A stretch of DNA of 64,000 nucleotides. Source: Curtobacterium luteum. Its GTDB lineage: Bacteria > Actinomycetota > Actinomycetes > Actinomycetales > Microbacteriaceae. The stretch covers positions 60,486-124,485 of the forward strand of contig NZ_BMOI01000002.1 of assembly GCF_014646995.1 (NCBI RefSeq), in the 5' to 3' direction. Made by a program: the position numbers and the translations under genes. Shown piece after piece: positions 24,008 through 31,207 of this stretch (positions are counted from its first letter, which is position 1; every line of letters begins with the position of its first letter). The notes under the pieces were generated by a model. That model saw only the letters and a program-made list of their open reading frames with translations, did no database searches and was not told where the DNA came from.

Positions 24008-24745
24008 TCAGAACTGCACGTCGTCGCGGCGGAACGCAGCGGTGACCGCCGCCGCGATCGCCCGTTGTCCACGGGCCGTCGGGTGCACGTCGTCGCCCTG
24101 CATCCAGTCGGCGTGCCCGCGGAGTGGTTCGCCGATGTCGACGTAGGTGCCGCCCTCGCGTGCAAGGGCCTTCCGCATCGCCTTCGAGATCGCCGCGAGC
24201 TGGGCGGGCGGGGCGTCCTGGTTCCAGATCGCGCTGAGCCCGGTCACCCGCGCGCGGGGCATCCGGCGATGCACGTCGTCGACCACCTGGTCCGTGGCGC
24301 TCCGGATCTCCGCGGTGTCGAGCCCGAGGTCGTTCGAGCTGGCCTGCAGGACGACGACCTGTGGACGCAGTGCGACGGCGCGCTTGACGAGGGTGGCGTA
24401 CGCGCTCGCGCAGTCGTCGTCGTCCCCGAGTGCGGCCACGCCGGCGCCGTCGCAGGACAGGTTCGTGAGCGACCAGCCGTTCGTGTCGGCCATGAGCGCC
24501 GGCCACGCCTGCGCCGTGGTGAGTCCGTGCCCGGCGGTGATCGAGTCGCCGACCGTCACGACGGCCACGTCGTCCGCGCGGTCCCACGGCACGGCGGGGC
24601 CCGGCGTCGGGGTGGGTCGGGTCGTCGTCCGCGGGGTCGACTCCGAGCCGACGGCTGCCGACGACTGCTCGCTGCAGGCGCCGAGTGCAGCCACGGCGAG
24701 CGCCGCGACGACGACGGCGAGCACGCTCCGGGTCCGGGTGGTCAC
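24008..24745 (-). CDS. SGNH/GDSL hydrolase lipoprotein (copy 1)
   Basis: A 245-residue paralogue of the following gene. SVLAVVVAALAVAALGACSE is a clear lipoprotein signal peptide (lipobox LGAC, cysteine near residue 24). A Ser/Thr/Pro-rich linker (about 28-50) leads to VVTVGDSITAGHG, LQASSNDLGLDT and DDVHPTARGQRAIAA, the serine, asparagine and Asp-x-x-His blocks of the SGNH fold. GLSAIWNQDAPPAQL is shared with the paralogue (GISAVWDQDAPPAQL). The GTG start at 24745 precedes the charged n-region TTRTRS. Both copies are probably co-transcribed. Confidence 0.86.
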   Translation of the reverse strand: MTTRTRSVLAVVVAALAVAALGACSEQSSAAVGSESTPRTTTRPTPTPGPAVPWDRADDVAVVTVGDSITAGHGLTTAQAWPALMADTNGWSLTNLSCDGAGVAALGDDDDCASAYATLVKRAVALRPQVVVLQASSNDLGLDTAEIRSATDQVVDDVHRRMPRARVTGLSAIWNQDAPPAQLAAISKAMRKALAREGGTYVDIGEPLRGHADWMQGDDVHPTARGQRAIAAAVTAAFRRDDVQF

Positions 24746-24831
24746 GAGGCGCGAAGCTACGCCGGCACGCCATGGCCGGCCCGTGCGTCGCGCTGCGGGT
24801 GCACTCAGGCGGCCAGGGGCGGCGGGACCGC

Positions 24832-25620
24832 TCAGGCGTGGTGGAGTTCGACCGACCCGTCGAGTCGTCCGGGCTCGGTCAACCGCGCGTGCTGGAGCAC
24901 CGTCCGCTCACGGCCGACCGCGGCGGCGACGATCGAGAGCGTCGTCATGTGTCCCTCGGCTTCGTGCACGTCGCGGAGGATCGCGTCCGGGTGGTCGGTG
25001 GGCAGGCTCGCGGACCCGGCGAGCACCCCGAACCAGCCGCTCCAGCCGTCCCCGGCGTCGGCGCCGGCGTCCGCGGCGCGCAGCTCGTCGAACGGTCCGA
25101 GCACGGGAGGCCCGGCCGGGGCGTCCACCGAGCGGAAGGCGTCGAGCCACCGCCCGACCCGGGGTGCGGCGGGGTCGTCCGGCTCGCCGTGGGTGACCAT
25201 GTGCACGCCGGGGCCGAGCGCGGTCGTCCGGACCTCGGTGCCGTCCCACGTGACGACCTCGGCGCCGTCGGCCGTGGCGCGGACGAGGTTGAACGCGCGC
25301 GCGGTCGGGACGGTCCCGTCGTGCCCGGGCAGCACGCCCCCGACCGCGTCGAGCGGCACCACGCCGCGGGTGGTCCAGGTGCCGTCCGCGCTCGCGACCG
25401 GTTCGCCGCGGTTGAGCACGACCGCGAGGCCGGCCTCGTCCGAGGCGGCGAGCCAGGCGCCGCCCGCCGAACGGTCGCGGACACCGCGCACCCCCGGGTC
25501 ACGGTCCGGCCACCAGGCGGCCGGCGGGTCCCACGGACGCTCGGGCGACTCGTCGCGGAGGGCGAGCATCGTCACCGGCCACTCGGAGCCGGGCGCGACG
25601 CGGACGACGACGGTGCACAT
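24832..25620 (-). CDS. NRDE/TANGO2-family protein
   Basis: A 262-residue protein of the NRDE family, named for an Asn-Arg-Asp-Glu motif, here in the variant ALRDES at about residues 19-24. MCTVVVRV begins immediately with a cysteine at position 2, as in N-terminal nucleophile hydrolases, and GGAWLAASDEAGLAVVLNRG is the second conserved block. Eukaryotic TANGO2 is linked to heme or lipid trafficking; bacterial function is not established. ATG 25620 is 32 bp from the divergent coaBC start. Confidence 0.85.
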   Translation of the reverse strand: MCTVVVRVAPGSEWPVTMLALRDESPERPWDPPAAWWPDRDPGVRGVRDRSAGGAWLAASDEAGLAVVLNRGEPVASADGTWTTRGVVPLDAVGGVLPGHDGTVPTARAFNLVRATADGAEVVTWDGTEVRTTALGPGVHMVTHGEPDDPAAPRVGRWLDAFRSVDAPAGPPVLGPFDELRAADAGADAGDGWSGWFGVLAGSASLPTDHPDAILRDVHEAEGHMTTLSIVAAAVGRERTVLQHARLTEPGRLDGSVELHHA

Positions 25621-25652
25621 GGCGTCGATCCTCGCACGCTGCGCCGGGTACC

Positions 25653-26930
25653 GTGACCGGTGTGAGCGCAGCAGCAGGACACCGCCGCACGGTCGTCGTC
25701 GGCATCACCGGGGGCATCGCCGCGTACAAGGCCGTGGGGGTCGTCCGCGACCTCGTCAAGCGTGGCCACGAGGTGCACGTCGTCCCGACCGAGGGCGCCC
25801 TGCGCTTCGTCGGGCTGCCGACGCTCGAGGCCCTGAGCCGCAACCCGGTGACCACGAGCGTCTGGGACGACGTCGCCGAGGTCCGGCACGTCGCGCTCGG
25901 CCGTCGGGCGGACCTCGTGGTCGTCGCCCCGGCCACGGCCGACGCCCTGGCGCGGATGGCCGCGGGCCTCGCGGGCGACCTCCTCGGCACCACCCTCCTC
26001 GCGACCGAGGCGCCCGTCGTCGTCGCGCCCGCGATGCACCCGCAGATGTGGGAGCACCCCGCGACCCGCGCGAACCTCGACACGCTCCGCGCCCGCGGAG
26101 TGCACGTCGTCGGACCCGTCGTCGGTGCGCTCACCGGGGACGACGCCGGCATCGGTCGGATGTCCGAGCCCGAGGACATCGTCGCGGCGGCACTCGCGGT
26201 GCTGGACCACGAGGGTCGGCCGGACCGGACCGCCGGACCGGCACCGTCCCTCCCGTCCGGCGACCTGCGCGGGGTCCGCGTCCTGGTGACGGCGGGCGGG
26301 ACCCGGGAGCCGTTCGACCCGGTCCGCTTCGTCGGCAACCGTTCGAGCGGACGGCAGGGCATCGCGATCGCGGCGGACGCCGCCGCTCGCGGCGCGGCCG
26401 TCACCCTGGTGACGGCCAACGTCGACGCCGGGCTGACCGAGGGCCTCGACGTCGACGTGCGCCCGGTGGGGTCCGCCCTCGAACTCGCCGACGAGGTCCG
26501 GGCGGCAGCGGCCGAGGCGGACGTCGTGGTGATGACCGCCGCGGTCGCCGACTACCGACCGGCCGAGGTGCACGCGGAGAAGCTCAAGAAGGACGCGCAG
26601 GGCGACACCCTGACCCTCGAGCTCGTCCGCAACCCCGACGTGCTCGCCGAACTCGTGGCGAACCGTCGGACCGGACAGATCATCGTGGGCTTCGCGGCCG
26701 AGACGGAGCCGGACCGTGCGGCGCGGATCGAGCTGGGGCGGGCGAAGATCGCGCGGAAGCCCGCAGACCTCCTCGTGGTGAACCACGTCGGGTGGTCGTC
26801 GGGCTTCGAGCGGGAGGAAAACGCCATCGAGGTGCTGACGCCAGGCGGCGAGGTCGTCCGTGAGACGTCGGGCACCAAGGCCGAGGTCGCGGCGGCGGTC
26901 CTCGACCTGGTGGCGACCGCCCTCGCCTGA
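25653..26930 (+). CDS. coaBC: Bifunctional phosphopantothenoylcysteine decarboxylase / phosphopantothenate-cysteine ligase
   Basis: Coenzyme A biosynthesis enzyme, 425 residues. The N-terminal flavoprotein (CoaC) half has VVGITGGIAAYKAV (about residues 15-28), VRHVALGRRADLVVVAPATADALA (two motifs, VRHVALGRRADL with the catalytic His and VVAPATADALA) and APAMHPQMWEHPAT. The CoaB half has VLVTAGGTREPFDPVRFVGN, VVMTAAVADYRPAEV and KLKKD. The protein has no cysteine at all, so the catalytic cysteine of E. coli CoaC (in ACGD) is replaced; the site reads ALTGDDAGIGRM. GTG 25653 is used; another in-frame GTG lies 9 bp on. Usually next to rpoZ or priA in actinobacteria, not visible here. Confidence 0.94.
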   Translation: MTGVSAAAGHRRTVVVGITGGIAAYKAVGVVRDLVKRGHEVHVVPTEGALRFVGLPTLEALSRNPVTTSVWDDVAEVRHVALGRRADLVVVAPATADALARMAAGLAGDLLGTTLLATEAPVVVAPAMHPQMWEHPATRANLDTLRARGVHVVGPVVGALTGDDAGIGRMSEPEDIVAAALAVLDHEGRPDRTAGPAPSLPSGDLRGVRVLVTAGGTREPFDPVRFVGNRSSGRQGIAIAADAAARGAAVTLVTANVDAGLTEGLDVDVRPVGSALELADEVRAAAAEADVVVMTAAVADYRPAEVHAEKLKKDAQGDTLTLELVRNPDVLAELVANRRTGQIIVGFAAETEPDRAARIELGRAKIARKPADLLVVNHVGWSSGFEREENAIEVLTPGGEVVRETSGTKAEVAAAVLDLVATALA

Positions 26931-26949
26931 CCGGACCGGGGGCACAGCT

Positions 26950-27025
26950 CGCTGCCCGGTGCCCGCTGCCCGCTGCCCGGTGCCCGCTGCCCGCTGCTCG
27001 CTGCTCGCTGCTCGCTGCTCGCTCC
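26950..27025. repeat. Heptanucleotide tandem repeat (about 10.8 copies)
   Basis: CG[C/G]TGC[C/T] repeated without interruption from 26950: six copies ending in C, mixing CGCTGCC and CGGTGCC, then four CGCTGCT, then a partial. It fills most of the gap between the coaBC stop and the DoxX-like gene start. The 7-bp unit would shift frame if translated, and here it lies in the likely promoter or leader region. Confidence 0.9.
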
Positions 27026-27050
27026 GAGCAACCGCGTGCACGATGGGGGC

Positions 27051-27443
27051 ATGCGACGACGTGAGCGCACGAAGCGCGCCAACCGCACTGCCGCCGTCCT
27101 CGCCGTCGTGCTCGGCGGCGCGGGCGTCACCCACCTCCTCCGTCCCCGGACCTACGACCGGATCGTGCCGGAGGCCCTGCCGCCGCGCCTGACGACCCTC
27201 GTGTCCGGGGTCGCCGAGCTCGGCATCGCGGCCGCGCTCGCCCTCCCGGGGACGCGTCGTGCCGCCGGTTGGGCGGCGGCGGCGCTGTTCCTGGCGGTGT
27301 TCCCCGCGAACGTCAAGATGGCACGCGACCTCCTCGACTCGCCGCGGTCGACGCGGACGATGCGCCTCGTCTCCGTGCTCCGACTGCCGCTGCAGGCACC
27401 GCTGGTGGTGTGGGCGGCCCGCGTGGGTCGGCACGGCGGATGA
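27051..27443 (+). CDS. DoxX-like integral membrane protein
   Basis: A 130-residue membrane protein with about four hydrophobic stretches and the DoxX-type pattern LGGAGVTHLLRPRTYDRIVP (about residues 20-39), SGVAELGIAAALALPGTRRA and FPANVKMARDL. DoxX relatives are small four-helix proteins, some in thiosulfate-quinone oxidoreductase, most of unknown role. It starts ATG 27051 directly after the heptamer repeat and overlaps the DUF2071 gene by 4 bp. DoxX-like and DUF2071 proteins are often encoded together. Confidence 0.82.
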   Translation: MRRRERTKRANRTAAVLAVVLGGAGVTHLLRPRTYDRIVPEALPPRLTTLVSGVAELGIAAALALPGTRRAAGWAAAALFLAVFPANVKMARDLLDSPRSTRTMRLVSVLRLPLQAPLVVWAARVGRHGG

Positions 27444-28240
27444 GCGACACGGCGGACGCCCGGGCGGCCGTCCCGCTCCTGCACCGCCCGGTGACGGTGC
27501 ACGCGTGGGAGGACATCGTCTTCGCGCACTGGCGGCGCGACCCGCAGGCCCTCGCCCGGATGGTCCCGCGCGGCACGCGGCCGGACGTGGTCGACGGCAG
27601 TGCGTGGGTGGGGTTGTCGGCGTACGTCTTCCGTGAGACCCGGGTACCGCCCTTCCCGCCGTCCGGCCGTCTCGGCACGATGACGGAGGTCACGCTCGAG
27701 GTCCTGACGGTCGACGACCACGGCCGCCACGGCGTCGCGTACCGCACGATCGACACCGCCAACGTGCCGGCGATCGTGGCGGCGCACGCGCTGCTCGGCG
27801 TCCCGTACACGTTCGCGCACGCCGGGTCGCGTCGCCGCGGCGACACCATCGCCCACCGGTCCGTCCGGCACCCGAACCGCGCGCTCCACCCGCTCCGCGC
27901 CGCGCGTGCGATCCGGCTGACGCCGACGAGCGGGCCGGGAGGCACGCCACGCCCCCGGCACGCGGCGGCCGTCCGCGTCGTGGCCGGCCCGGTCACGACC
28001 GCACCGCTCGCGGCCGAGCTCACCACCCGTGCGGGGATCCACGCCCGGCACCTGGCGCAGACGGTGTTCTGGCAGCGGCAGCACCCGCCGCTCGAGGTCC
28101 GCACCGCCCGCATCGAGCAGCTGCGGGGTGACCTGCCCTCGGCCGTCGGGCTGCCCGGACTGTTCGACCGCGAGCCCGACTCGGTGCTCGCCGTGGACGC
28201 GACGACCGTCCGCTACGCCTGGGGGGACGTCCTCCGGTGA
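27440..28240 (+). CDS. DUF2071 (YqjF-like) protein
   Basis: A 266-residue cytosolic protein. Conserved YqjF-family features: HRPVTVHAWEDIVFAHWR (about residues 16-33), ARMVPRGTRPDVVDGSAWVG, FRETRVPPFPP and the C-terminal ARHLAQTVFWQRQHPPLEV. The fold is related to acetoacetate decarboxylase, but the family has no assigned reaction. Start and stop both overlap the neighbours by 4 bp, so it is the middle gene of a coupled DoxX-DUF2071-DUF1810 operon. A copy of the dispersed GGAGGCACG motif sits inside the frame at about 27936. Confidence 0.85.
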   Translation: MSDTADARAAVPLLHRPVTVHAWEDIVFAHWRRDPQALARMVPRGTRPDVVDGSAWVGLSAYVFRETRVPPFPPSGRLGTMTEVTLEVLTVDDHGRHGVAYRTIDTANVPAIVAAHALLGVPYTFAHAGSRRRGDTIAHRSVRHPNRALHPLRAARAIRLTPTSGPGGTPRPRHAAAVRVVAGPVTTAPLAAELTTRAGIHARHLAQTVFWQRQHPPLEVRTARIEQLRGDLPSAVGLPGLFDREPDSVLAVDATTVRYAWGDVLR

Positions 28241-28665
28241 CCGACCAGGACCTCGAACGCTTCGTCAGCGCCCAGGAGGGCGTGCACGAGCGGGCGCTGG
28301 GCGAGCTGCGGGCCGGCCGGAAGGACACCCACTGGATGTGGTTCGTGTTCCCGCAGGTCGCCGGGCTCGGGCGCAGTCCGACGGCGCAGCACTACGCGCT
28401 CTCGGGGCTGGAGCACGCCCGGCGCTACCTCGCCGACCCGGTGCTCGGACCCCGCCTGCTCGACGCGGTCGCCGTCGTGACCGAGGCCCCGGCGCGCTCT
28501 GCCGAGGTCCTGCTCGGTGCCACGGACGCGCTGAAGCTGCGGTCCTCGCTGACCCTGTTCGCGCACGCCGCCGACGACCCGGCACCGTTCCGCCGTGCGC
28601 TGGACCGCTGGTACGACGGGCACGAGGACCCGGCGACGCTGCGGCTGCTCGGCGTCGACGGCTGA
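28237..28665 (+). CDS. DUF1810 family protein
   Basis: A 142-residue protein with the whole DUF1810 pattern: DLERFVSAQEG (residues 5-15), GRKDTHWMWFVFPQVAGLGR (about 27-46), QHYALSGLEHARRYL and GATDALKLRSSLTLFA. Related proteins are annotated as calpastatins without evidence, and others appear in NAD-derived nucleotide processing with macrodomain proteins. No function is assigned here. GTG 28237 overlaps the previous stop. Confidence 0.88.
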   Translation: MTDQDLERFVSAQEGVHERALGELRAGRKDTHWMWFVFPQVAGLGRSPTAQHYALSGLEHARRYLADPVLGPRLLDAVAVVTEAPARSAEVLLGATDALKLRSSLTLFAHAADDPAPFRRALDRWYDGHEDPATLRLLGVDG

Positions 28666-28687
28666 CCCGCTCCGCGGGCACTCGCGC

Positions 28688-28715
28688 ACCGTATATCAGG
28701 TACGGTGATCCGTAC
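28688..28715. promoter_or_regulatory. Candidate GntR operator with three half-sites
   Basis: ACCGTA (28688-28693), TACGGT (28701-28706) and CCGTAC (28710-28715) form two overlapping inverted repeats around TATATCAGG, 50-77 bp ahead of the GntR gene. TATATC could be a -10 element. The arrangement suggests autoregulation. Confidence 0.55.
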
Positions 28716-28764
28716 GGCCGCACCCGGAGTGCCGGTCGGTCAGCACGACCTCCAGGAGGCACCC

Positions 28765-29415
28765 ATGCCGGTCCCCACCAGCGCACCGACGGAGCACCAG
28801 CTGCTCCGCGACACCGTCCGGACGAAGATCCACGACGCGATCATGGACGGCACCCTGGAGCCCGGGGAGCGGCTGAACGACGACGAGCTGATCGCCTGGC
28901 TCGGCGTCTCCCGGACCCCGATCCGCGAGGCCCTGAGCCAGCTCGCCCGCGCCTGGCTCATCGAGATGGCGCCGAACCGCTACACCCGGGTGACGACCCC
29001 GAGGCCCGATGAGGTGGTCGAGGCGCTCCAGACCCTCGGCGTGCTCTTCGGCGGCGTGGTCCGGCTCGCCGTGCCGCGGCTCGGTGCGGGCGCGCGGAAG
29101 CGGATCCTCGCGGCGCTCGACGCGACCATCGCCGACTTCGAGACGCACGACGTCGCCGCGGTGAACCACGACGCGCTCGACGTGTTCGCGCTCTACGTCG
29201 CCGAGTGCGGCAACGCGGACCTCCAGCGCGTGTGCCGCGACACCACGGACGGCCTCGGCTTCCGACTGCGTCTGCCAAACCTCGACGAACTCGTCGACTG
29301 GGAGCGCATGACCGAGGACTTCCGGCGTCTCCGCACCGCGACCGAAGCCGGCGACAACATCGGCGCGGAGCTCGCGACCGAGGCGATCCACCAACTCCCC
29401 GGCGAGAAACGCTGA
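28765..29415 (+). CDS. GntR-family transcriptional regulator (FadR/VanR subgroup)
   Basis: A 216-residue regulator with an N-terminal winged helix (DTVRTKIHDAIMDGTLEPGE, about residues 15-34; LIAWLGVSRTPIREALSQLA, about 43-62) and an all-helical C-terminal ligand domain. The ligand domain lacks an obvious set of metal-binding histidines and is rather divergent. AGGAGG lies 8 bp before ATG 28765, which decides the start over a GTG further upstream. The MarR gene follows 100 bp later in the same direction, and similar half-sites occur in the gap. Target genes are unknown. Confidence 0.92.
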   Translation: MPVPTSAPTEHQLLRDTVRTKIHDAIMDGTLEPGERLNDDELIAWLGVSRTPIREALSQLARAWLIEMAPNRYTRVTTPRPDEVVEALQTLGVLFGGVVRLAVPRLGAGARKRILAALDATIADFETHDVAAVNHDALDVFALYVAECGNADLQRVCRDTTDGLGFRLRLPNLDELVDWERMTEDFRRLRTATEAGDNIGAELATEAIHQLPGEKR

Positions 29416-29515
29416 GCACACCTGTACGGTCGGACAGAAAGCGCCCGTACCGGTGCCGCCACGATCGGGCGGTAGCATCACGCACGACCCCTGATCACCG
29501 AAGCGGAGGCCACCC

Positions 29516-29971
29516 ATGAGCGCTCGCGAGACCGACCGTACGGCCATCGCCGCGCGGCTCGCCGCGGCCGTCGGACGCATCAACCGACGCGCACGGACCG
29601 ACTCCGCCTCGCTGGGCTACGGCATCGTCTCGGCGCTCGCCACGATCGAGCGCGAGGGTCCCCTGCGTCCGGGTGACCTCTCCCGCCTCGAAGTGGTGAC
29701 GAAGCCCACCATGACGCGGATCCTGACCGAACTCGAGCAGCGCGGGTTCATCGAGCGGGAGGCCGACCCGAGGGACGGCCGGGCGTTCATGGTGAGCGCC
29801 ACGGAGGCCGGGGTCGCCGCGGTCGAGGCTGCACGGTCGCAACGCACCGGCATCGTGGCCGAACTCATCCACGGCCTCCCCGAGGACGACGTCGCGGCGA
29901 TCGCCGGGGCCCTCGACGCGCTCGAACGGATCGCACAGGGCGACCGCGCCCAGGAACCTCACACCTCCTGA
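29516..29971 (+). CDS. MarR-family transcriptional regulator
   Basis: A 151-residue dimeric winged-helix protein. The DNA-binding part is GPLRPGDLSRLEVVTKPTMTRILTELEQRG (read as GPLRPGDLSRLEVVTKP then TMTRILTELEQRG, about residues 48-77), followed by the wing FIEREADPRDGRAFMVSATEAG with the conserved D-x-R-D/G-R. MarR proteins usually repress efflux or stress genes and respond to phenolics or oxidants. No target gene is adjacent on its own strand. ATG 29516 has GGAGG upstream. Confidence 0.94.
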   Translation: MSARETDRTAIAARLAAAVGRINRRARTDSASLGYGIVSALATIEREGPLRPGDLSRLEVVTKPTMTRILTELEQRGFIEREADPRDGRAFMVSATEAGVAAVEAARSQRTGIVAELIHGLPEDDVAAIAGALDALERIAQGDRAQEPHTS

Positions 29972-29984
29972 CCCCGACGCGGGT

Positions 29985-30005
29985 CGTTACCGAACCGTTA
30001 CCGAA
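29985..30005. promoter_or_regulatory. Direct repeat CGTTACCGAA, candidate regulator site
   Basis: Two exact copies at 29985 and 29996 (11-bp spacing, one helical turn) lie in the 284-bp leader of the secreted transglycosylase-like gene. Direct repeats of this kind are how MtrA-type response regulators bind cell-wall hydrolase promoters. The rest of the leader (30006-30255) shows no frame or riboswitch that I can recognise. Confidence 0.45.
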
Positions 30006-30255
30006 GGGTGGACGGACGGTTCTGCCAGTGTTCCTGGACGCTGCGCCCAGCGTGACGCGTCATCGTGACCGCTCCGCCTCGGCGTGACCACCCCACGGTC
30101 ACCGGACGGCGGACGGACGGGCCCCACACCACCGTCCGGGCCTCCCCCGGCTCGCGGACCGCACGACGGCCACGCCGCACCCCGATCGACACGCCTCCCC
30201 CACCCCGGCGTGCTCGGGCGCGGTCCGCACACGAGCCGGCCGACCACCGGAACCG

Positions 30256-31143
30256 ATGACTCGACGCACCACTGCTCTGCCCAGCACCACCGCTCCGACC
30301 ACCGCCTCGACCCGACGCGAGGCCCTCGACTCCCCCGCCCGCCGCGTCCGACGAGCCCTGCGCAACCGGACGACCGTCGTCGCCTCCGGCGCAGCCGTCC
30401 TGGCCATCGCCGTCGGCGGCATCGCGGTCGGCTCCCAGCCGGCCCTCGGCGAGGCACTCGGCGTCCCGAGCGCCACCCCCACGAGCGCCCCCGCGCTCGA
30501 CGGCACCGCGCTCGACCGCGCGCAGGCGCAGGCGACCCTGTCGAGTGCCCGGACGGTGCTCGACGACGCCAACCGCAAGACCGACACGACGGCGCTCCGC
30601 CAGCGGGTCGAGGCACTCGACGACTACTCGAAGCTGTCCGGGGCCGCCCTGACGAACCGCATCGCCACCACGGTCGCCGCCAGCCAGGAGGTCGCCGAGG
30701 CGAGCGCCGAACAGGACCGGTCGGACGCGGACGCGAAGCGCGCTGCCGCTGCGAAGGCCGCGGCCGCGAAGGCAGCGGCAGCCAAGGCAGCGGCCGAGGC
30801 CGCCGAGCAGGCACGGAAGCTCGCCGAGGGCAACACCGTCGCGGGCGCGAAGGCCACGGCGTCGGCGCTGGCGTCGTCCCGCTACGGCTGGGGCTCGGAC
30901 CAGTTCCAGTGCCTCGACAACCTCTGGACCAAGGAGTCCGGCTGGGACTACCGCGCCGTGAACAGCAACGGCGGCGCGACCGGCATCCCGCAGGCGCTCC
31001 CGGGCTCGAAGATGGCGACGGCCGGCTCCGACTGGCAGACCAACGCGACCACGCAGATCACCTGGGGCCTGCAGTACATCTCCGCCGCCTACGGCACCCC
31101 GTGCGCGGCGTGGGCACACTCGCAGGCGTCGAACTTCTACTGA
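30256..31143 (+). CDS. Secreted lytic-transglycosylase-like cell-wall protein
   Basis: A 295-residue exported protein. A long positively charged n-region is followed by a hydrophobic segment at about residues 40-62 (TVVASGAAVLAIAVGGIAVG). Residues about 90-195 are an Ala/Lys/Glu-rich coiled coil with repeated AAAAKAAAAKAA. The C-terminal 90 residues (QFQCLDNLWTKESGWDYRAV, NGGATGIPQALPGSKMA, TTQITWGLQYISAAYGTPCAAW) match the transglycosylase SLT-like or aggregation-promoting-factor C-terminal domain, with the catalytic-type Glu in TKESGW and two cysteines that could pair. It probably trims peptidoglycan. Confidence 0.85.
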   Translation: MTRRTTALPSTTAPTTASTRREALDSPARRVRRALRNRTTVVASGAAVLAIAVGGIAVGSQPALGEALGVPSATPTSAPALDGTALDRAQAQATLSSARTVLDDANRKTDTTALRQRVEALDDYSKLSGAALTNRIATTVAASQEVAEASAEQDRSDADAKRAAAAKAAAAKAAAAKAAAEAAEQARKLAEGNTVAGAKATASALASSRYGWGSDQFQCLDNLWTKESGWDYRAVNSNGGATGIPQALPGSKMATAGSDWQTNATTQITWGLQYISAAYGTPCAAWAHSQASNFY

Positions 31144-31207
31144 TCCGCACGAGACGGAGGCCGGGAGGACCTTCCCGGTGTCCGCCGGCGTGCGGTAGGC
31201 ATGCTCC

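Noticed and set aside
22766..26863. A 1365-codon open frame on the plus strand
   Set aside because: It runs across four minus-strand genes and coaBC, has Arg/Ser/Pro-rich low-complexity translation and no domain; it is a high-GC antisense shadow.
29972..30255. Cyclic di-AMP riboswitch ahead of the transglycosylase-like gene
   Set aside because: Such switches precede similar genes in actinobacteria, but the conserved ydaO cores are not recognisable here.
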